A DNA stretch of 64,000 bases from contig VZRS01010629.1 in assembly GCA_013398055.1 (NCBI GenBank), positions 1 through 64,000 of the forward strand. Reading direction: 5' to 3'. The stretch comes from Ifrita kowaldi. Lineage: Eukaryota; Chordata; Aves; Passeriformes; Cinclosomatidae. Each line of letters starts with the position of its first letter. The first letter of the stretch is position 1. The position numbers and the translations under genes are program-made. Shown here one piece after another: positions 56,201-64,000 of this stretch. The notes beneath the pieces were generated by a model. The model saw nothing but the letters and a program-made list of their open reading frames with translations, was not told the DNA's origin and did no database searches.

Positions 56201-59200
56201 TCAGGCAGCACTTTGGGACATTCCAGCCCAGGCGTGACAAAGAGGTTATTCCAGCTCTCATATCACAGAGCGGAGGTGTGTGAACCCCTGTTGCAGCTGG
56301 ACACTAGCTTGCTGGCCCAAGGTGGACACTGCACTTTGGAGTCTGATTGGACTATGCCCTAATGCTGTTCCTGATGTGCTCCTACCCTCAAACACTTCCA
56401 GACGCTCACCATAGGCAGCAGGGTTGCCCTTGCTCTTGGGCAGGTTGGCTCTCAGGATGGCGTTGTTGAGGGCATTGAGGTAAGTGGGCATGCTGTGGTA
56501 GCCCTTGTTGTTGTAGAAGACCTGGCGGAGGAGAGAGGAATAGTGGGAGGCGGCAAGAGAGCTGGGCCCAGAGATGTACTGGGAGGGAAGGATAGGATGG
56601 CATGGACAGCCAGCCAGAGGGCAAGAGCCCTGTGCTCAAGGCTGTGGGGAGAATAGGCCATTGCTGACTGTGCTGGGCCAGACCTGCTGACCACTCCCTC
56701 ATGAGCTGGAGCCTCCCAAAGCACTTGGAGGAGAGCACTGCAGCAGAGCAGTCCCAAGGGTCCCTGCCTGCCCCTTTTCCTCCCCACCCATCTTCCCTGC
56801 CCCAAGGCGCAGCGCTGTCCCACCTGGGCCGTTCTCCGCACAGCAATCTTGCGCACCGTGGCCGGAGCCCTGGCTCCAAAGGAGGCTGGGATGGATTTCT
56901 GGACATTGCCAAACGTGAGTGCCCCGTACCTGTGCGACAAGGCAGTGCTGAGGAAGCTGCAACTGCTGTCCCCCACCTCCAGGAACGGAATCATGCTTGA
57001 GGATGTTGCTGGCTCCAGCCAGCACCCTGGGGCAGGTGTCCCCAGGCCCCTGGTCCTCACCCCTGCTCTATGGTGCAGGGCAGACCCTCCCAGCCTCCCC
57101 TCTTGCCTGTGCAGCCGGAAGCGGTCCGAGGTGTAGAGTAGATACTCAGAGACATTGCGCCCTGTGATGTCTGTCAGGATGTCCCCTGTCACCACCTTCA
57201 TCTGTGGGGGATGGCCCCCCACGCCACTAGGGCAGGAGAAGCCAGTCCCCTGCATGGAGCACGTGCACTTGATGGGCTCATGGATGATGCGGGGTAGGGC
57301 GGGGGCTGAGGTCACAGTCCCTGAGAACCAGAAGGGGTGGCTCACAGCCAGGCTCCTGCCTGCCCCAGCTGCTGGGGACAGCATGAGGGTTGGGTGGCTG
57401 GCCAGGCAGGGTCCTGGTGACCAAGAGGGACCAAGAGATGGACGTGTGAAAAGCTTTGGGGGAACAGAGATTCAGAGATGGGCCATGAGGTGTGGCTGGA
57501 GAAGAAATGGCTGGGGATCACCCCCAGCAAAGGTGACGCAAGGCTGGTCACAGGGCTTTGTGACAGTGTCACCATCCAAGGGGCTGTACTGGCATGGCTG
57601 GGGCTGAATGGGGATAGCATTCCAGGGCCAGAGCCGCAAGTTCAGCCCAACAAAGCTCTGCTGTGTGGCCAGGCCAGACTACCAGGTACTCCCAGGGGTC
57701 CCTGGAGCCACTTTTGTGAGGAGAATCATCATCTCCGTGGTGGAGACAAATCCCAGACACAGGAGCACCCAGTACAGGTGATACCTTTAACAGCAGAGAA
57801 GGTCGTGGAGTTCCAGGCACGGAGCAGGTCCTCATCCACTGACATGGGGTAGTCAGAGGGAGCTGGGGATGGAGGCGGTGGCACGAAGTTGGAAAGTGGA
57901 AGGCCTTGGGTGAAGGAGTCGATGCACATGGCATCGAAGTATTTGGCTGCCAGCATTTTGGACTCATTGCTATTGAGGTTGAGGGTCTGCATGGGCTGGT
58001 CCAGTGTGTTGTTGAAGGGTGTCTTGAGCACACAGGTGGCCCCCACACCAGAGGGCAGATGGAAAGTGTTCACCAACTGCTGAGGGCTGGCATCAGGAGA
58101 CAGCCTAATGCTGCAGAGAAAGGAGCCAGTGAGGAGGAGCAAGGAGCAGGAGACACAGATCTCAGCACCGTGGCCATCATCTTCTGGAACCTCCCTCAGG
58201 CCTTGGCACTTATCATGGGCACACACAGCCTGTGCCTGGCATGACTGAGCTGCTAGTCACAGTGTCAGGGCTGCCACATCTCCCAGAGACACCCGGGCCA
58301 GGACAGAGGTTGCTTTCTGTCAGGGGACATGACACCAGCCAGGCTCTGCTCCAAGCGTGACCCAGCCCTGGCACTAGGCCTGCTGTGGGCTGCCCTCCCC
58401 ACTTGCCCCCCTTGCAGTCCCACGAATGGAGACAGGGACGGGCCTTGGGCACAGGGTGCTGGTCACCAGTGGTGGCAGCTCTCACCGGTACTCACGCCGC
58501 TCCTCGTTGGCGTAAGGAATGAAGTTGCCCTTGGGCTGAGTGTAGTTGTGGTATTGGGATGGCGAGAGGATGAGGGGTGGCAGGTCACCTGCAGGGACAA
58601 GGACAGGAACCGGCTCGTACCCACGGCACCTCTGCACACAGGGAGACCGTCTTGGCCTTGTCCTACGGCAGCCAGTGGCCACACTGGGGCAGGCAGAACA
58701 GGCCACCCAGCATGCAGGTAGGTAGGTGGCTTGCATGCACCTATTTCAGGAACGGAGAGCGCCACAGTCATGGCCACACAGACGAAAAAGGCGGGCAGGA
58801 GGATCTGCGAGAAGAGGGCCTTGGTGTTGCGCTTGGCACAGTGGAAGCGTTTGACGATCAGCCCATGGAACTGGCGTAGCTTCAGCCACGAGCCTTCCAG
58901 CTTGAAGCTTCCCTGACCTGCCAGGTCATGATCCTCTGCTTCCACCTCTGCTTCTTGCTCTGGGAAGGAGAAGGACATCAGCTCCCTGGCACACAGTTGC
59001 TCCCACACCTGCCTGGGCTCCCAGGAAGTTGAGCCAGACACCCAGCCCAGCTCAGCCACCCCAAGGGTCAGCACTCAACCCCAACTCTGCCACCAAGCCA
59101 CAGCAGCAGTGCAGTGGGAAGCAAGGCAGCTGGCTGGCAGGTTCCTCTTGGCCCCAGAAGGAAAATTTAGACAATAGTTTTAAAAAAACAACCTAAATTG

Positions 59201-62200
59201 GTGCTTTTTTCTAGGACCCCTCAACTTTCTCATCAGCTCTGCCAGCTAGTGAGGGGTCAGCAGAGTCAGGAACAGGGAACAAGACACACGTGGGAGTTCC
59301 AGTGAGACAGTGGGAGCTCTGCCACAGCACTGTCCCAGCTCTGCCTCTCACAGCCCTGGTGGGGGGAAGAGGTGGCACATCCCTAAATTAGTTACTAGAG
59401 TTGCTGAGATAACCCGGAACAGGATCTGTGACTACAGCAACCACCTCAAGGCACCTGCCCGCACCCTCCATATCCAGCAATCCCAACATCCAGGCAGGGA
59501 GAGCCTTGCACCTGCAGTGGCGCATGATAGGTGAAGCCACCACCTGGAAGGTGACTCTGTGCCCAAGGGCCAAGAGGAGAAACCCAACTGGTGCCAGTGA
59601 GGGGACAGGGCATGTTAGTGGGGCAAGTCTGCAAGGTGGCACTGGAGACACACAGGAGGCAGAGGGAAAGCCAACAGTGGCTGCCCTCACTGGCTCCATG
59701 CCTTGGCACGAGACCCTCACGCACACCCTACCAGTATGGGGTGCAAACTTGTGGAAAGAGCCCGTTCCCAGCCCTCCCACCCAGGCTGTGGCTCTCTGGG
59801 TGCTGTGCTGCTGGATGCACCATCAGTCCCCTCCCCACAGGCTCTCGTCCCAGCAATCACAGCCACCCACCACAGACACAACCACATACCCTGCGGGACC
59901 AGGGCCAGCTCTGCCCGCCCTGGGCAAACCCTCCATGTCCCAGCTGAGTGCCTCCCCCGGCCCCTGCCGCTGGCTGGGCACCAGCGGCACCAACCTTGCA
60001 GACTGACGTTATCGGGGTCCTGACGGTTATCGAACAGGGGCGCGTAATCCCCAAAGAATTCGGAATAAGCCCCACCTTCATCGCCGCGCACGGAGCCCAC
60101 CGAGGACGCTGAGCGCAGGGACGCCTGCGACTGCGCCAGCTTGGAGCAGGTCACCAGGTTGCTGAGCTCCACCTCCGGCTTCTCTGGCGTGGCTGCTTCG
60201 GCCAGGGCCTCCCCATTGGCTTCAGACTTTGGGCCCAGCTCAGAAGCAGGTGGCTGCAGGGCATCCTTGGACTCCTTCATGTCTGAAAGAAAAAATGTGG
60301 GCTGCCACCAGCCATGCTACTCTTCACTGCAGCATGCCACCGACTGGGGATGGATCATATCATACAATCACAGACTGGTTCAGGTTGGAAGGGACCTCAT
60401 CTCATTCCACCCCCCCTACCATGCACAGGGACACCTTTCGCTAGACCACATTGCTCCAACCCCCATCCAACCCGGCCTTGGACACTTCCAGGGATGGAGC
60501 TGCCATAGCTCCTCTGCAGAGTCTGTGCCAGGGCCTCACCACCCTCACAGGGGAGAATTTTCCTCTAACATCTAGTCTAAACTTTTCCTCTTTTAGTTTA
60601 AAACCATTCCCCCCTTGTCCTAACACTATCTGCCTACGTAAAGGCCCTCTCTCATTTTTTCAAGCCCCCTTTAGGCACTAGAAAGTGCCCTAAGGTCTCC
60701 CTGGAGCATTCTCTTCTCCAGGTGAACACCCCCAGCTCTCCCAGCCTGGCTCCATGGCAGAGGTGCTCCAGCCCTCGGAGCATCTCCATGGTGTCCTCTG
60801 GAGACCTGTGCTGAGGACACCAGAGCTAGATGCTATTCCAGGTGGGAGTAAACCCAGAGTGGAGCAGAGGCTGGCTGCTCTTGGCAGGGATGGGCTCTGC
60901 TGGAAACCCCTCCACCACCTGGGACAGGAGACTCCTGCAGCCACCAAGTCCAGCAAGACCACACAGCCCTTCACTAGCCCCAGGAGCACCTTGTGTCCCA
61001 CCAGTGCCCATACCCACGTCACTGTTCTCCAGAGATTGGTCCTCCTCAGACACCTTCAGGAAGACCTCCTCCAGCGTGGTGTCCATCAGCCCAAAACTGG
61101 TGAGGTCCAACTCTTCCAGGCTCTGCTCCAAGTGCTGTGGGAGCAAAGTGCTACGTGAGGAGGGCAGATGTCCACAGTGCCACAGCCCTCTGCCTGTCCA
61201 CCCTGCCAGCCCCTGCAGGTACCTGGAAGAGCCTCTCAAAGCAGCCCTTCTTGACGGCCTCACTGGGCAGGATGTAGGAGAGCTCTGTGTTGGTGTCTGA
61301 GATGAGGAGGCAGGAGGCCACGTACTTCTTGATGAACTGGGAGACGCGAGGCTCAGAGCAAGGGCTGACGGAGGAGTGACCCGGGGGGCTGTGTGGCTGG
61401 CCTGGCTCTGGGGCAGAGGGGCAGTACCCATTGGTCACTTCACACCTGGCCTCCCACCAAGACCCATCACATTCTCCCTACTATCCAGTGCCATGGGGGC
61501 TTCCTTGTCACCCTGACGGGCCCAGGGACGGTGTTCTGCAATGTGGGCCACACTGGACAACTCAGTGGGCAACCCACAGGCTGGAGAGAACCAGCACCTG
61601 GAGACAAATGCCACTGTGTAGGGCCTGGCCAAGGACCCAGCTCGGAAAAATTAAGGCTGAGCAATGGGACCTCCTACACCCCTGCCCTATCCCCTCTGCC
61701 CTCCATGTGGCCTTAAAGAGACTCAGGATGGGAGTACTTGGGTGTTGACCTCTCCTTTGCTGGGCTGAAGAAGGGCTGGTGCCATCTACTCCTCTAAACA
61801 AAGGGTCCCACTGCTCCCCAGACCTGTGCCGTTCCTGGTGTCCGACTGCTTCTTCACCACTGTCAGCTTGTAGCCATCACCATAGGTGCTCTTGAGGAAC
61901 AATGGGGAACCACAGCACTTGAGCTTGCCATGGGAGATGATGGCGATGCGGTCCCCCAGCAGGTCAGCCTCATCCATGTGGTGTGTGGAGAGCAAGATGG
62001 TCCTCCCTGATGACAGCACAAAGCCTCAGCAGAGGGGCCAGGGCTGCCACAGAGGAGCATGCGAGGCTCTGCCCAGCTCTGCTCACCTGGCTTGTACTTG
62101 AGGATGAGGTCCCAGATGGCCCTTCGGGCATATGGGTCCACACCAGCTGTGGGCTCATCCAAGATAACAGCCCGCGACCCACCCACGAAGGCAATGGCCA

Positions 62201-63753
62201 CTGACAGCTTCCTCTTCATGCCGCCCGAGAGAGTCTGCACCTGGCAGTGCCGTTTGTTGGAGAGTTCCAGGTCCTCTATCATCCTGGGGAGAGGACAGAA
62301 GCACCAGGAATGCTGGGGGGGCTGTACTGGTGCCCAGTGCCTGTGGGGAGTATGTAAAGCCTCTTCCCCATATGGCACCTGCGGCCTTCGGCTGCTGGGA
62401 CTGCCCAGCTGCAGTCAGGCCTATGAGCATCTTCCACTCACTTCCACAGCCTAACACCCCAAGGGTGGGAAAACACTTGGTGGAGCTGCTCCAGGGGACA
62501 CCTCTGCCCCCTGATCACCCCCCTGGCACAGCCAGCAGGAAGGAGACTCACTCATGCCAAAGGCATGGATAAAGACAAAGGAGCTGGAGGGTGCCTACTT
62601 GTCCATCTCCTTGCGGATCTCCTCCTCTGCCATGCTCTTGAGCTGCGAGTAGAACCAGAGGTGCTCCTCCACCGTCAGCCTGTCAAAGAGCACGTTGTGC
62701 TGGGGACACATGCCCAGGTTCTTCCGGATCTTGTCCATCTCTGTACGGATATCATGGCCATAGATGGTAGCAGAGCCCGATGTTGGAGGGAACAAGCCAG
62801 TGAGGATGGACCTGGACGGATGGAGAAAGGCAACAATGTGAGGGAGCTCATATTCCTCAGTCTGGTCCCAATCCCAACCACCACCTCTGGGAGCATCTGC
62901 TGGGACCCAGGCAGAGCCGATCAGCACAGGGCCATGAGCCCACTGCCTGTCCCATGTTTGTGCCAGCCCCACACCCACATTGCTGCCCTCTGGGCATGGC
63001 ACCAGCTGCCACAGGGCCCTGCAGGGACATCCTGAAGCCCCTTCCTCACACCCTGCAGCTGGCCAGAGGAACATGGTCTCTGTAAGCCCGGACAGGCACT
63101 CACATGGTGGTGGTCTTGCCTGCACCATTGTGCCCCAGGAAGGACACAACCTGGTTCTCGTAGAGGTTGAGGCTCAGCTTGTTTAGCGCCAGCTTCTTGT
63201 CTGTCTTGTAGACTTTGGTGAGCTTGTCGATGCAGACAACCAAGGGGAGATGGGTCGGCTCCTCCTCGATACCCCTTGTCTCCTCTGCTGTGACAGTGGG
63301 ATGGTGAGGATCCAGAGGAGGGCAGGGAAGCCAGGCTTCGAGTGGGGCTCCCTGGGAATGAATCAACCCGCCTCCATCCCATGATGGCTATGCTGGCTAT
63401 TGGTCCCTTCCCCTCTGCTTCTTGCCCGCTTTCCCCCTTCCACGCCACAGTGGCAGCTCTCAGAGGCCACAGTGCTTGGCTCAGTATCCTGCCCTGACAA
63501 GAGCACAGGTGACGTGGCCAAGGCAAGACCCTGTGGCAGAGCCAGGGCCACCCTTGTGCCACCCACTGCCGGCCCCAGCTGCCCTCACCCAGCCTCCGGC
63601 TCTCCATGGCACAGGCCTGATCCTCCTCCATGATGCTGAGGCGGGTGGTGCGTGACCACGGCCAGGTCCACTCCCACGTCTCCACGCGCCCGTTGCCCAG
63701 CCAGTAAGACTTCTGGAAAGGGAAGTACCAGGGCCGTGGCAGGCCGAACATGC
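49917..63753 (-). CDS. ABCA2: ATP-binding cassette transporter ABCA2 (C-terminal two thirds)
   Basis: Thirty coding exons, 49917-49952 being the last and 63589-63753 the first seen; together 1540 codons plus stop, in one continuous frame. The human protein has about 2435 residues, so roughly the first 900 lie beyond the right edge. Order: linker, nucleotide-binding domain 1, regulatory linker, transmembrane domain 2 with its large lumenal loop, nucleotide-binding domain 2 and the tail ending LSFNTDTLC. Both ATPase sites have intact Walker A, ABC signature and Walker B motifs, so an active transporter is expected. Known: ABCA2 is a late endosome/lysosome lipid transporter, high in oligodendrocytes and linked to sphingolipid and cholesterol handling. 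One intron appears to use a GC donor (57101-57106). The gene holds two CR1 insertions in introns. Confidence 0.95.
52801..52824. repeat. ATCCC pentanucleotide microsatellite
   Basis: Four full ATCCC units plus a partial one in an ABCA2 intron, beginning about 35 bp after the donor of exon 52859-53037 in transcript direction. Likely length-variable. Confidence 0.85.
53993..54060. repeat. Imperfect CCACCA(C/T)GGCC tandem array
   Basis: Repeated 'ccaccatggcccaccacagc'-like units with variants, about 70 bp, in an ABCA2 intron. Looks like a short decayed minisatellite. Confidence 0.6.
54990..55225 (-). repeat. CR1 LINE fragment in ABCA2 intron
   Basis: Starts 'cacagaatggtttggattgg' and continues 'gggcagggacaccttccact', 'ggccttggacatttccac' and 'cttcttaatatctggcctga'. 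Its orientation is the same as ABCA2. It fills about half of the intron between exons 55287-55402 and 54687-54834. Confidence 0.9.
59995..63753 (-). other. ABCA2: ABCA2 nucleotide-binding domain 1 and linker (exons)
   Basis: Exons in transcript order: 63589-63753 ([14 protein letters not shown]), 63104-63284 (Walker [12 protein letters not shown], completed in the next exon), 62599-62811 (Q-loop [12 protein letters not shown]), 62087-62283 (signature [10 protein letters not shown] and Walker [13 protein letters not shown]), 61824-62006 ([19 protein letters not shown], switch His), 61223-61407, 61014-61134 ([19 protein letters not shown]) and 59995-60282. The last is a weakly conserved regulatory linker ending [15 protein letters not shown]. 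Confidence 0.93.
60360..60885 (-). repeat. CR1 LINE fragment filling an ABCA2 intron
   Basis: Begins 'acaatcacagactggttcag' and runs through 'ggccttggacacttccaggg', 'tttagtttaaaaccattccc' and 'tctcccagcctggctccatg'. It occupies most of the 731-bp intron between exons 61014-61134 and 59995-60282, in the same orientation as ABCA2. The far end is approximate. Confidence 0.92.
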
Positions 63754-64000
63754 CTGCAACCACAACCCCAGGGAGTCAGGGCCAACCCTACACCCAGGGC
63801 CATGCAGAAGCTACTGAGACCTGGGTCAGAGCTTAGCATGGGCATGGGCTTGGGGGTTTCCCCAGGTCAGGTCACCACTGCAGGGTGGCAGCTGTGAACA
63901 TTCCAGCCAGCTAGGCTCAGGGCAGCTCTGTGGGTTGTGCCAGGAAACAAAGTCCTTTGGGATTCAGGTTGGGTTGGCTCATGCTTCAGTTTTACAATGA
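63754..64000 (-). other. ABCA2: ABCA2 intron cut by the right edge
   Basis: Begins at the acceptor of the first visible ABCA2 exon ('ggttgcag' on the reverse strand). No further exon is visible before the window ends. Confidence 0.7.

Larger units (their letters stand above)
53424..58959 (-). other. ABCA2: ABCA2 transmembrane domain 2 (exons)
   Basis: Exons in transcript order: 58741-58959, 58486-58588, 57785-58110, 57107-57320, 56824-56929, 56410-56521, 55927-55987, 55488-55662, 55287-55402, 54687-54834, 54354-54477, 53424-53556. The first holds helix 7 ([18 protein letters not shown]). The next six form the large lumenal loop with several sequons (NYT, NNT, NES, NST, NVS, NKT) and cysteines. 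The last five carry the remaining helices, such as [15 protein letters not shown] and [14 protein letters not shown]. An intron lacking a GT donor follows 57107-57320. Confidence 0.92.

Noticed and set aside
1..64000. CRISPR arrays, operons, prokaryotic mobile elements, tRNA or rRNA genes
   Set aside because: The sequence is vertebrate nuclear DNA. No regularly spaced direct repeats, no tRNA A/B-box cloverleaf and no rRNA-like segment were noticed.

Overview
The window is avian nuclear DNA, most probably from a songbird. All genes have introns and GT-AG splice sites and are vertebrate orthologs. The intergenic and intronic DNA carries truncated CR1 LINEs whose 3' ends run into tandem 'attctatg'-type octamers, as in birds. 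Two endogenous-retrovirus LTRs resemble the abundant LTRs of passerines. The species itself cannot be named from sequence alone.

Layout, left to right. 1-2584: intergenic, with a GC-rich left edge. 2585-2918: an LTR cut off just past its TATA box, lying directly against the SAPCD2 CpG-island promoter, which has three evenly spaced CCAAT boxes. 3153-12789 (+): SAPCD2, six coding exons, complete. About 14.5-27.2 kb: a gene-free stretch with three CR1 pieces and two small tandem repeats. 27540-36057 (+): ENTPD2 ecto-ATPase, nine exons, complete. 36903-37406: an ERV LTR, followed after 74 bp by an intronless 286-codon copy of the splicing-factor gene YJU2 (37481-38341, +). 40920-41521 (-): TMEM141, 5' exon missing. 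41598-41763: assembly gap in a CpG island. 41764-43231 (+): PAXX, 5' exons missing. 44475-47169 (-): CLIC3, six exons, complete. 49917-63753 (-): the C-terminal 30 coding exons (1540 codons plus stop) of ABCA2, which runs off the right edge.

This gene set is the human 9q34.3 cluster (SAPCD2, ENTPD2, TMEM141, PAXX, CLIC3, ABCA2), but the SAPCD2-ENTPD2 block is flipped against PAXX-CLIC3-ABCA2 when compared with the human order as I remember it. The genes are not an operon and act in unrelated processes: mitotic/polarity control (SAPCD2), extracellular ATP hydrolysis (ENTPD2), end joining of DNA breaks (PAXX), glutaredoxin-like/chloride-channel biology (CLIC3) and lipid transport in endolysosomes and myelin (ABCA2).

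The most unusual element is the LTR/YJU2 arrangement: an ERV promoter placed just upstream of an intact processed copy of an essential splicing factor. Second is the LTR TATA box abutting the SAPCD2 promoter. Exon boundaries were read by eye from splice sites and reading-frame continuity; coding lengths of the complete genes, and of the ABCA2 part, all divide by three.
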